Shown: positions 1 through 6,578 of the stretch, piece after piece | Numbering within the stretch: position 1 is the first letter of the stretch | Layout: each line of letters starts with the position of its first letter | Source of the DNA: Spirochaetota bacterium | GTDB lineage: Bacteria > Spirochaetota > Spirochaetia > Treponematales > Treponemataceae | Assembly (NCBI GenBank): GCA_022704725.1 | Contig: JAKJFV010000004.1 | Coordinates: 12,060-18,866 of the forward strand | Reading direction: 5' to 3' | DNA length: 6,807 bases | Translations under genes and position numbers: made by a program | The notes under the pieces: generated by a model | What the model was told of the DNA's origin: nothing | The model's database searches: none | What the model saw: only the letters and a program-made list of their open reading frames with translations

Positions 1-584
1 AAAAGAACCTTTTCCCTACATATTCCCTTTTTTACAGCAGCCTCTTAACTATAGGCGTAATAATCTTTATTGTGTCAGAACTGTTATTCTACTTTGTCAG
101 TCTGGAAGCTGAAATTTCCGGTATTCTTTCCTTTTCAGAGCTTAAGTTTACTCCAACAGATTACACCTTTCTGTCAAGCAGGAAAAAAATTATTCAGACA
201 GTTAACGAATTAAATAAAAACCATGTGTATTATACTTTTGTAACTATTTCCTTTTCAAATGTACCAAATGAAAAGGAAGCTTTTAAGCAGTATGGAAAAA
301 CAATAACCTCTTTATTAAAAACTGTTTTTGACTGCTACGGTTTAATCAGTTATTACGATAACAATACCTTTGTCATTGTTGTTTCAGAAGTATCAGAAAC
401 AAAACTTAAACAACTCATTCAAACCTTTAATCAGCTATTAGAATACAGGGCTGTTAAAGAAAGTTTCCCGAAGGTTAAAACAAGCATTGGATATGCGTTC
501 AGCTATGAGTCTTCTTATAAATCATTTAAAGCCGTATTCAGCCTTGCACAACTGAGGAAAAACAGAAAGCTTCTTCTTTCATAG
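1..584 (+). CDS. Membrane-anchored protein with degenerate GGDEF-like domain (5' partial)
   Basis: The reading frame is open from base 3 to the TAG at 582-584, giving 193 visible residues, so the true start lies outside the window; the GTG at 72 is only an internal codon of this frame. Visible residues about 11-32 are strongly hydrophobic and look like a transmembrane segment. The rest is cytoplasmic-looking and follows the outline of a GGDEF (diguanylate cyclase) domain: a DYTFLSSR stretch resembles the D-x-LTxLxNR entry motif, a YYDNNTF stretch (351-371) sits where the RGGDEF active-site loop belongs, and TSIGYA followed by a final helix resembles the conserved SIG-Ad-x-AlY-xAK end. The catalytic GG(D/E)EF residues are absent, so cyclase activity is unlikely. 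A sensory or structural role is inference. The GGDEF assignment comes from pattern similarity only and is moderately sure; the TM segment is clearer. Confidence 0.6.
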   Translation, partial: KNLFPTYSLFYSSLLTIGVIIFIVSELLFYFVSLEAEISGILSFSELKFTPTDYTFLSSRKKIIQTVNELNKNHVYYTFVTISFSNVPNEKEAFKQYGKTITSLLKTVFDCYGLISYYDNNTFVIVVSEVSETKLKQLIQTFNQLLEYRAVKESFPKVKTSIGYAFSYESSYKSFKAVFSLAQLRKNRKLLLS

Positions 585-610
585 AATTTCAATTTTAACG
601 GAAATTACCC

Positions 611-769
611 ATGAGAAAGGATTTAGCAGCTCTTTACACCTTCAGTTTTATTAAAAGTCTCCAGTTTTTCGGTGCATTAGCTATTCCTTTTTATACCTCT
701 CGAATCGGTTTAATTACACTTCTTATATCAGTTTCTCTGCCGATCACGAAAAAGCATCTTTCAAACTAA
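611..769 (+). pseudogene. N-terminal remnant of a major facilitator superfamily transporter
   Basis: An ATG at 611 opens a 52-codon frame ending in TAA at 767-769. Its first 34 residues (MRKDLAALYTFSFIKSLQFF, then GALAIPFYTSRIGL) match the usual beginning of MFS permeases: a short charged start, a first membrane helix with F-x-K-x-L-x-F-F-G, a P-F-(F/Y)-T motif and a G-L turn. Real MFS proteins have about 400 residues, so this is a fragment. After GL the frame gives unrelated sequence. Adding one base near 710-712 would join GL to NYT (712-720), the expected G-L-(N/D/S)-Y-T continuation, and that frame then runs on into the end of the convergent kinase gene without looking like a transporter. 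This suggests a frameshift plus loss of the remainder. The ribosome-binding site is weak. It could instead be a chance hydrophobic ORF, but the motif order argues against that. Confidence 0.5.
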
Positions 770-778
770 TAGCTTTCA

Positions 779-1261
779 TTATTTAAAAACAAAGGAATCA
801 ATATTTATACACTCATTTTTAAGAGGAACCTGGAATTTTTCATTAAATCTTTTAAGTTTCTCTTCGGTAAAAACAAATGTATTTTCCATGTTTCCAGCTT
901 GTCTTTTATGTATATACTCTATTTGCTTCTTATCATCTACTGGAAAGTATACTACAGTAATATCATGCAGTTTTCTGTCAAATCTTGCAATGCAGTCATC
1001 TCTGTCTTTTTTTGTCCAAAATCCGAAATCAAAGGCAACATCTATTCCGCGTTCTAATAATCTATCCGCCAGGCAGTAGATCATCGTAATGCACTTTTCA
1101 AGCTGTAGATGAAAAACTGTACAATCAGGAGCTTCACCAAAAAAGTGAATCATCCATTCATCAGCATTAAATATAAAAACTCCGTGCTCTTTTTCAAGTT
1201 TTTTGCAAAATGTCGTTTTTCCCGAAGCTATTTTACCGCAGCAGATTATTACTTTAGCCAT
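779..1261 (-). CDS. Small P-loop kinase-like ATPase (AAA_33 / zeta-toxin-like fold)
   Basis: This 160-residue soluble protein has a Walker A motif GKIASGKT (residues 9-16), followed at residues 32-37 by NADEWM, whose D-E pair sits where small-molecule kinases of the AAA_33, chloramphenicol phosphotransferase and zeta-toxin group carry the catalytic or substrate-binding acid. A DFGFWTKKDRD stretch (78-88) fits the Walker-B-like strand and following R/D motif of this group, and the R120 region (HKRQ) fits the lid arginine. The expected activity is ATP-dependent phosphoryl transfer to an unknown small substrate in the cytoplasm. The length is normal for single-domain members. The start is supported by AAGGA at 1271-1275, nine bases from the ATG. 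It diverges from the GntR gene across 122 bases. No antitoxin-like gene is adjacent, so a toxin role is not supported. The fold is confident; the substrate is unknown. Confidence 0.8.
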   Translation of the reverse strand: MAKVIICCGKIASGKTTFCKKLEKEHGVFIFNADEWMIHFFGEAPDCTVFHLQLEKCITMIYCLADRLLERGIDVAFDFGFWTKKDRDDCIARFDRKLHDITVVYFPVDDKKQIEYIHKRQAGNMENTFVFTEEKLKRFNEKFQVPLKNECINIDSFVFK

Positions 1262-1281
1262 TTTCTTCTTTCCTTACTGTA

Positions 1282-1368
1282 TTTAGTATGTAATATGTAT
1301 AAACTTTAATGTGAGTTTTGGGTACTTCATTAGTTTATGAATATATGATACTATACTTCCATACTAAA
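1282..1368. repeat. 9-base inverted repeat spanning the kinase/GntR intergenic region
   Basis: TTTAGTATG at 1282-1290 is the exact reverse complement of CATACTAAA at 1360-1368. The left arm is about 20 bases upstream of the kinase ATG and the right arm about 15 bases upstream of the regulator ATG, just before its Shine-Dalgarno. The inner pentamer ATACT also recurs in tandem at 1348-1352 and 1353-1357. Paired sites in a divergent intergenic region beside a regulator gene are a common arrangement for autoregulatory operators, so these are candidate GntR sites. The region is very AT-rich, which raises the chance of accidental repeats, and the arms do not match the typical GT...AC core of FadR-type operators well. 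Confidence 0.35.
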
Positions 1369-1375
1369 CAGAAGG
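1344..1375 (+). promoter_or_regulatory. Putative -10 element and Shine-Dalgarno of the GntR gene
   Basis: TATGAT at 1344-1349 (5 of 6 to TATAAT) and TATACT at 1352-1357 (5 of 6) are both possible -10 boxes; neither has a good -35 at 16-18 bases. AGAAGG at 1370-1375 is a good ribosome-binding site eight bases before the ATG at 1384, and it decides the start of the regulator. The Shine-Dalgarno is convincing and the promoter is not. Confidence 0.4.
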
Positions 1376-1383
1376 TTATATAC

Positions 1384-2091
1384 ATGACAATTTCTGAAAA
1401 AATGCCCAAAGAAAGCGCCCGTGAATATGCGATGCGTATTGTAAAAGAAAACATTGTGTCATTACAGCTTGTGCCGGGGAGCCTCGTCAGTGAAAATGAA
1501 ATTGCACTCCAGCTTGGACTCTCAAGAACTCCAGTACGCGAAGCTCTTATTGAGCTTTCAAAGGCAAATATTGTAGAAACCTTACCGCAGAAGGGAAGCA
1601 GAATAGCACTTATTGATTATGCTCTGGTAGAAGAATCACAATTTCTTAGATTAGTACTTGAATGCGCAGCTGTAAAAATAGTTTGCGAAAATCATGAAGA
1701 ATCAGATTTATCATATTTGAATGAAAATGTTGAACTGCAGGATTTTTATATGAAAAAAGAAAATCCGGACAAGATTTTAAAGCTTGATAATAAGTTTCAT
1801 GAAGAAATATTTAAACTTGCAAACAAACAAAGGTGTTATCAATGGATGATGGACGGTATGATGGTCCATTTTGAGAGAGTACGAATTCTTAGTTTAAATA
1901 TAGTAAAAGACTCAAAAATCATTTCTGACCATAAAAATATTCTGCAGGCAATTATCGAAAGAAATGCCGACGAAGCTGTAGCGCTTATGACTAAGCATCT
2001 TTCCAGATACAAACTTGATGAAGAACTCATTTGCCGTGCATTCCCGGATTACATTAAGCAGGAAACCAGATTATATAAAGAGAATTTTTAA
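1384..2091 (+). CDS. GntR-family transcriptional regulator, FadR/FCD subfamily
   Basis: This 235-residue protein has the two-domain layout and normal length of FCD-type GntR regulators. Residues about 8-77 form the winged helix-turn-helix, with the signature SENEIALQLGLSRTPVREAL (36-55) and a wing around QKGSRIA (69-75). Residues about 82-212 form the all-helical FCD ligand domain. D135, H139, H183 and H205 fall where this family usually binds a metal ion that helps hold small carboxylate effectors, so an organic-acid ligand is plausible. The frame also extends upstream to a TTG at 1318, but the ATG at 1384 is preferred because AGAAGG lies at the right distance and the extra 22 residues precede the normal family start. 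It diverges from the kinase gene and overlaps the convergent carrier gene by 21 bases. Its target genes are unknown; autoregulation or control of the neighbours is inference. Confidence 0.92.
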   Translation: MTISEKMPKESAREYAMRIVKENIVSLQLVPGSLVSENEIALQLGLSRTPVREALIELSKANIVETLPQKGSRIALIDYALVEESQFLRLVLECAAVKIVCENHEESDLSYLNENVELQDFYMKKENPDKILKLDNKFHEEIFKLANKQRCYQWMMDGMMVHFERVRILSLNIVKDSKIISDHKNILQAIIERNADEAVALMTKHLSRYKLDEELICRAFPDYIKQETRLYKENF

Positions 2092-3213
2092 AAGCCATAC
2101 CAAAGGTAAAAGTACAATAATAAAGACTGCATTCCAAAAAGTAAAAACTGATAGATACGATCTCTTCCCTTTTTCCTGTTTTTCTTGAGAAGCATTATAT
2201 AATTTATACGAAATAACACTGGCCAAAGAAGCTATTAAGCTGCCTAAGCCTCCCACATTGACCCCGAGAAGAAGACTTTCCGCTTGGGAGGTAAAACCAG
2301 AAAGAAGCAGGGAGGCAGGAACGTTGCTGATAATTTGGCTTATGCTGATTCCTGACACATACACAGAAAAACTTGTTTCCAGCATTCTTTCTAAGAAAGA
2401 TGAAATTACTTCGACCTGTGCTAAATTATTTGTAAAAATAAAAAAGCCAACAAATGTAAGCAATAAACTATAATCAATTTTTGTAATAATAGACCGTTCA
2501 AATATCAGCAGAAATACTACAGTAATACCGAGGCTGATTGTATAATCGAATATCCTGAACACTGAGCACAGAATCACAATAAGAACAGCTGTTGTAATTC
2601 CTATTTTTACCGGATTTTGCAGGGATATGTGATCTATGGTTATATTGTTTTGTCCGCCTTCCTTTTTATTTGTTACCACAAAAATACAAACAGCAAGAAG
2701 TATAAAAGAAGGAATACCGATTAACAAGGTATGCGAGAAAAAGGTACCTGCAGACATGTTATACAAAGAATAAAGAAATAAATTCTGAGGATTTCCCATA
2801 GGAGTGACGCAGGAACCCAGATTAGCAGCAATGGTTTCGAAAATTATGAGCAAAGCGCTTGGTATACCTGCCCTGGAACATAAGATCAAGGTGAGGGGAA
2901 CAAAGGTTAACAAAGCTACATCGTTTGTAACAGTCATAGAAATAAAAAAAACGAGGCTTATAAGAGTAAGATACAAAGATCTTGTATTTCTGCATTTTCG
3001 AAGAAGTGAAACAGCAATTACATCCAGAACATTGTATTTTCTAAAAGCAGATACAACTGCCATCAGACAAAAAAGCAAGGAGAGAACTCTCCAGTCAATT
3101 GCTTCCCTCATTGTTTCTAATGAAGGCCTTACTACGATTGTAGAAGTAAATGCCAGAAGCATTGCACTATATAAAACAGCGTCATTTTTTAAGTGTTGCA
3201 CAAAATTTTTCAT
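2071..3213 (-). CDS. SLC13/CitM/ArsB-type (ion transporter superfamily) inner-membrane carrier
   Basis: This 380-residue, highly hydrophobic protein has around ten predicted membrane spans in two repeats, the usual size for compact members of the citrate/arsenite/Na+:H+ antiporter superfamily. The first repeat carries TNDVALLTFVP (96-106) and ETIAANLG followed by TPMGNPQN (137-144), the family hairpin motif that lines the transport path. The second carries ISNVPASLLLSGFT (295-308) and GVNVGGLGSLIASLAS (317-332). A polar loop at about 182-200 separates the halves. The substrate cannot be read from sequence; dicarboxylates, other anions, or Na+/H+ exchange are all found among relatives. The ATG at 3213 fits the normal N-terminus (a short K-rich start before the first span), but I see no Shine-Dalgarno before it, and the carB terminator ends nine bases upstream. 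Its 3' end overlaps the convergent GntR gene by 21 bases. Confidence 0.87.
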   Translation of the reverse strand: MKNFVQHLKNDAVLYSAMLLAFTSTIVVRPSLETMREAIDWRVLSLLFCLMAVVSAFRKYNVLDVIAVSLLRKCRNTRSLYLTLISLVFFISMTVTNDVALLTFVPLTLILCSRAGIPSALLIIFETIAANLGSCVTPMGNPQNLFLYSLYNMSAGTFFSHTLLIGIPSFILLAVCIFVVTNKKEGGQNNITIDHISLQNPVKIGITTAVLIVILCSVFRIFDYTISLGITVVFLLIFERSIITKIDYSLLLTFVGFFIFTNNLAQVEVISSFLERMLETSFSVYVSGISISQIISNVPASLLLSGFTSQAESLLLGVNVGGLGSLIASLASVISYKLYNASQEKQEKGKRSYLSVFTFWNAVFIIVLLPLVWLLKILFI

Positions 3214-3222
3214 TGCGGTATT

Positions 3223-3258
3223 AAAAAAGGGCTGCCAACATGGTCTGACAGCCCTTTT
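3223..3258 (-). terminator. Intrinsic terminator of carB
   Basis: AAAAGGGCTG at 3225-3234 is the exact reverse complement of CAGCCCTTTT at 3249-3258, with a 14-base loop. Read on the minus strand it follows the carB TAA by three bases and ends in a run of six T (3228-3223), a classic rho-independent terminator. The opposite strand also has a T tract of four, so weak two-way action is possible, but no plus-strand gene ends here. Confidence 0.88.
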
Positions 3259-3261
3259 CCC

Positions 3262-6200
3262 TTATTTTATAGCCTTATGAAATTCCTGTAATGATTTAAC
3301 TCCGCCCTTACCCTTGGAAGAGGCGAGTATTCCCTGTACAGCAGCGCTCGCTCCGGCAATTGTTGTTATATATGGTATTTTATATTTAATAACAGCTTTT
3401 CTAATTGCGGCTTCATCCTTTATTGCATCACGTTTAGCACTGGGCGTATTTATTGCGAGGCAAACCTCACGGTTAAGAATAACATCAAGAACATTGGGTC
3501 GTCCCTCGTTCAGTTTAGAAATTATTGTACAATCAATACCTGCTTTTTTGAAAAACAGTGCTGTTCCTTCTGTCGCAAGAAGAGTAAAGCCCATAGCAGC
3601 TAATCCTTTACCAACTTCTATTGCCTGCTTAGCTAAACTTTCTTTATCAGATAAACTGATAAGCACCTTTGCTGTTTCTCCCTTTTTAGGGGCAGAGGGC
3701 AGACAAGAGTTTGCCGCTTCCTGTGACTTATAAAAAGCCAGGCCGAAAGATTCACTCATACCCAGAACTTCACCGGTAGACCGCATTTCAGGACCTAATA
3801 CCGGATCAACATTCGGGAATTTATCGAAGGGGAAAACTGCTTCTTTTGCACCAAAGTGAGGAATAACAGCTTCTTTAAGTTTTAATGATTCTATCGATTC
3901 ACCAAGCATTAACCTTGTTGCAAGGCGTGCCATCTGAATATTACAGACCTTGGAAACGAGCGGGACAGTACGGCTGGCGCGAGGATTCGCTTCCAGAACA
4001 TAAACTTTACCGTTTTCAATAGCATACTGCATATTCATTAAACCGCAGACATGAAGACTTTGCGCAATCTTTTTTGTGTATTTCTTAATTGTTTCCATCT
4101 GTTCTTTAGTAATTGAAACAGGAGGAATTACACAGGCAGAATCGCCGGAGTGAACACCTGCAAGCTCTACGTGTTCCATAACTGACGGAATAAAAACGTG
4201 CTCAGTGTCGGCAAGGGCATCAGCCTCGCATTCGAGGGCATCACGTAAAAAGCGGTCAAGAAGAAGAGGGCGGTCCGGTGTAACACCTACAGCCTTATCA
4301 ACATATTCTTTGAGCATATTCTGATCATAGATAACCTCCATTCCGCGTCCGCCGAGAACAAAGGAAGGACGAATCATAATCGGGTATCCGATCGAATTTG
4401 CAACTGATAATGCCTCATCATAATTTGAAGCCATACCGGATTCGGGCATTGGAATTTCAAGCTGATCCATCATCTTGCGGAATAAATCTCTGTCTTCTGC
4501 AATGTCGATGGAATCAATGCTGGTTCCAAGGATTTTTACACCCTCATCTGAAAGTTCACGTGCAATATTAAGAGGCGTTTGACCTCCAAACTGTACAATT
4601 ACACCTTCGGGTTTTTCTTTGTTATAAATCTGCAGAACATCTTCTGTGGTAACCGGTTCAAAATAGAGCTTGTCGCTTGTGTCATAATCGGTAGAAACAG
4701 TTTCGGGGTTACAGTTAACCATAATGGTTTCGTATCCCAATTCACGAAGAGCTAAGGCTGCATGAACGCAGCAGTAGTCAAACTCTATGCCCTGTCCAAT
4801 TCTGTTGGGTCCGCCGCCGAGAATCATTATTTTTTTCTTATTGTCGGTAGCTTTGGATTCATCTTTGGCATTGTATGTTGAGTAGTAATAAAAGGAATTT
4901 TCAACACCGGATACAGGAACCGCATGCCAGCCTTCAATAAGGCCTAATTCAATGCGCTTTTGCCGTATATCTTTTTCACGGATGTTAAGGATTTTTGCAA
5001 GATACTTATCTGAAAAACCGTCTTTTTTAGCCTTTATCAAGAGCTCATCGGAAGGAAGTCTTCCCGGTGTCTTTAGAATTGTCTCTTCAAGATCTACAAG
5101 CTCTTTCATCTGCTCAAGGAAGTATTTTTTAACATAGGTAATATCAAAAAGCTTATTAAGATCTGCACCCTTTCTAATTGCCTCATACATCATGAAATAG
5201 CGTTCGCTGTTTGCAGTTCTGAGCATATCATACAGTTCATCAAGGGTTTTCTTATTAAAATCTTTGGCAAAACCAAGGCCGCTTCTACCGTTTTCGAGAC
5301 CGCGGATAGCCTTTTGGAAGGTTTCTTTAAAAGTCTTTCCAATAGACATAACTTCGCCTACAGCCTTCATCTGTGTTCCCAAAGTATCTTCGACACCCTT
5401 AAACTTTTCAAATGCCCAGCGTGCAAACTTTAATACAATGTAGTCGCCGGAAGGAGTATATTTTTCCAAGGATCCGTCGCGCCAGTAGGGAAGCTCGTCA
5501 AGTGTTAAGCCCGAAGCAAGTTTAGCTGATATAAGCGCGATGGGGAATCCGGTTGCTTTTGAAGCCAAAGCTGATGAACGGGATGTTCTTGGATTAATTT
5601 CTATAATTACAACACGGCCGGTAGTTGGATCGTGTGCAAACTGCACGTTTGTTCCGCCTATAACCCCGATTGATTCTACAATCTTAAAGGCCTGCCGTTT
5701 TAATTCCTCTTCGAGGTTTTTATCGATGGTTAAAAATGGAGCTGAACAGAATGAATCCCCGGTATGCACGCCGACTGCATCAATATTTTCAATAAAACAA
5801 ATTGCAATCATCTGATTATTTTTGTCGCGGACAACTTCTACTTCAAGTTCTTCCCATCCTAAAATTGATTCTTCAATAAGACACTGATGAGTCATTGAAA
5901 GTTCAAGACCGCGGCTTGCTATTGTCCGTAATTCTTCGACATTATACACCAGTCCGCCGCCCGCACCGCCCATGGTATACGCGGGACGCACAACAACAGG
6001 GTAGGATAATTGATCTGCTATTTTTTCAGCTTCTTCTACTGTATGTGCAATATCTGAACGGGGAGTATCTATTCCCAGCCGCTGCATTGTTTTTTTGAAT
6101 ATTTCACGGTCTTCACCGCGTTCGATGGCTTCAAGATTAACACCGATAACCTTTATATTATACTTTTCAATAATTCCTGCTTTATTTAGTTCACAAGCGA

Positions 6201-6489
6201 GATTTAAGCCGGTTTGTCCTCCCAAATTTGGAAGCAGCGCATCCGGTCTCTCTTTTTCAATAATTTGTTCAAGACGTTCAATGTTGAGGGGCTCAATGTA
6301 AGTGGCATCTGCCATAACAGGATCTGTCATGATAGTTGCAGGGTTTGAATTGACTAAAACAATCTTATACCCTTGTTCTCTTAATGCTTTACAAGCCTGC
6401 GTACCTGAGTAATCAAATTCGCAAGCTTGTCCAATAACTATGGGACCTGACCCTATAATTAAAACTTTCTTTATATCTTCTCGCTTCAT
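3262..6489 (-). CDS. carB: Carbamoyl-phosphate synthase large subunit
   Basis: This 1075-residue protein is the full length of bacterial CarB. The large subunit combines bicarbonate, ammonia from the glutaminase subunit and two ATP to make carbamoyl phosphate, the shared precursor of pyrimidines and arginine. The two duplicated ATP-grasp halves are both intact. The first (about 1-400) has GSGPIVIGQACEFDYSGTQA (13-32), R128, R168, HTGDS (242-246) and EINPRTSRSSALASKATG (297-314). An oligomerisation domain follows (about 401-550). The second half (about 551-935) has GGGPNRIGQGIEFDY (558-572), R707, HSGDSACVIPP (780-790) and EANPRASR (833-840). The C-terminal MGS-like allosteric domain (about 938-1075) keeps T973, T976, K992 and N1014, which correspond to effector-site residues of the E. 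coli enzyme. The ATG at 6489 is preceded by TTGAGG, seven bases away. No carA is in the window; the gene has its own terminator. A upstream same-strand epimerase gene ends 89 bases before it. Confidence 0.98.
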   Translation of the reverse strand: MKREDIKKVLIIGSGPIVIGQACEFDYSGTQACKALREQGYKIVLVNSNPATIMTDPVMADATYIEPLNIERLEQIIEKERPDALLPNLGGQTGLNLACELNKAGIIEKYNIKVIGVNLEAIERGEDREIFKKTMQRLGIDTPRSDIAHTVEEAEKIADQLSYPVVVRPAYTMGGAGGGLVYNVEELRTIASRGLELSMTHQCLIEESILGWEELEVEVVRDKNNQMIAICFIENIDAVGVHTGDSFCSAPFLTIDKNLEEELKRQAFKIVESIGVIGGTNVQFAHDPTTGRVVIIEINPRTSRSSALASKATGFPIALISAKLASGLTLDELPYWRDGSLEKYTPSGDYIVLKFARWAFEKFKGVEDTLGTQMKAVGEVMSIGKTFKETFQKAIRGLENGRSGLGFAKDFNKKTLDELYDMLRTANSERYFMMYEAIRKGADLNKLFDITYVKKYFLEQMKELVDLEETILKTPGRLPSDELLIKAKKDGFSDKYLAKILNIREKDIRQKRIELGLIEGWHAVPVSGVENSFYYYSTYNAKDESKATDNKKKIMILGGGPNRIGQGIEFDYCCVHAALALRELGYETIMVNCNPETVSTDYDTSDKLYFEPVTTEDVLQIYNKEKPEGVIVQFGGQTPLNIARELSDEGVKILGTSIDSIDIAEDRDLFRKMMDQLEIPMPESGMASNYDEALSVANSIGYPIMIRPSFVLGGRGMEVIYDQNMLKEYVDKAVGVTPDRPLLLDRFLRDALECEADALADTEHVFIPSVMEHVELAGVHSGDSACVIPPVSITKEQMETIKKYTKKIAQSLHVCGLMNMQYAIENGKVYVLEANPRASRTVPLVSKVCNIQMARLATRLMLGESIESLKLKEAVIPHFGAKEAVFPFDKFPNVDPVLGPEMRSTGEVLGMSESFGLAFYKSQEAANSCLPSAPKKGETAKVLISLSDKESLAKQAIEVGKGLAAMGFTLLATEGTALFFKKAGIDCTIISKLNEGRPNVLDVILNREVCLAINTPSAKRDAIKDEAAIRKAVIKYKIPYITTIAGASAAVQGILASSKGKGGVKSLQEFHKAIK

Positions 6490-6490
6490 A

Positions 6491-6528
6491 TGTGTACCTC
6501 AAGTATACACACTAGCATATTTTGTCAA
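6491..6528 (-). promoter_or_regulatory. carB leader: candidate promoter, Shine-Dalgarno and small hairpin
   Basis: On the minus strand a perfect TTGACA lies at 6528-6523, and TATACT (5 of 6) at 6507-6502, with a 15-base spacer, shorter than the ideal 17. Such a promoter would start RNA at about 6495, only some six bases before the ATG, after the Shine-Dalgarno TTGAGG (6502-6497). An alternative -10, TATGCT at 6519-6514, would give a leader of about 18 bases that includes the Shine-Dalgarno but lacks a good -35. TGTGTA (6511-6506) and TACACA (6496-6491) can pair around a nine-base loop that holds the Shine-Dalgarno. No PyrR-binding loop or attenuator is visible in the 89 bases upstream of carB. 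Confidence 0.4.
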
Positions 6529-6578
6529 AAGAATAAAGTACAGAAAAAGGAACCCGATAGTACTGTTTTCCTATATTT

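Noticed and set aside
72..74. GTG at 72 as the start of the first gene
   Set aside because: The frame is open back to base 3 and the GTG falls within the hydrophobic segment, so the gene more likely begins outside the window.
750..776. AAAGC/GCTTT hairpin downstream of the kinase gene as its terminator
   Set aside because: A five-pair AT-rich stem with a 16-base loop is weak; the short T run after it on the minus strand is suggestive but not enough to call it.
779..1261. Kinase as the toxin of a toxin-antitoxin pair
   Set aside because: The fold is related to zeta toxins, but no small antitoxin-like gene lies next to it, and the GntR/FCD protein is a full metabolite-type regulator.
1318..1383. 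Upstream TTG extension of the GntR reading frame (22 extra residues)
   Set aside because: No ribosome-binding site supports the TTG, the extra residues have no family counterpart, and the ATG at 1384 has AGAAGG at good spacing.
2804..3280. 158-codon plus-strand open frame antisense to the carrier gene
   Set aside because: It mirrors the carrier's coding sequence, crosses the terminator, resembles no known family, and has no start signals.
3314..3733. 139-codon plus-strand open frame antisense to carB
   Set aside because: It lies wholly inside the conserved carB coding sequence; the reverse-frame translation is low in motif content and typical of a codon-bias shadow.
6537..6564. AGTAC/GTACT inverted repeat between the epimerase gene and carB as a terminator
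   Set aside because: The stem is only five pairs with an 18-base loop and there is no T tract following it.
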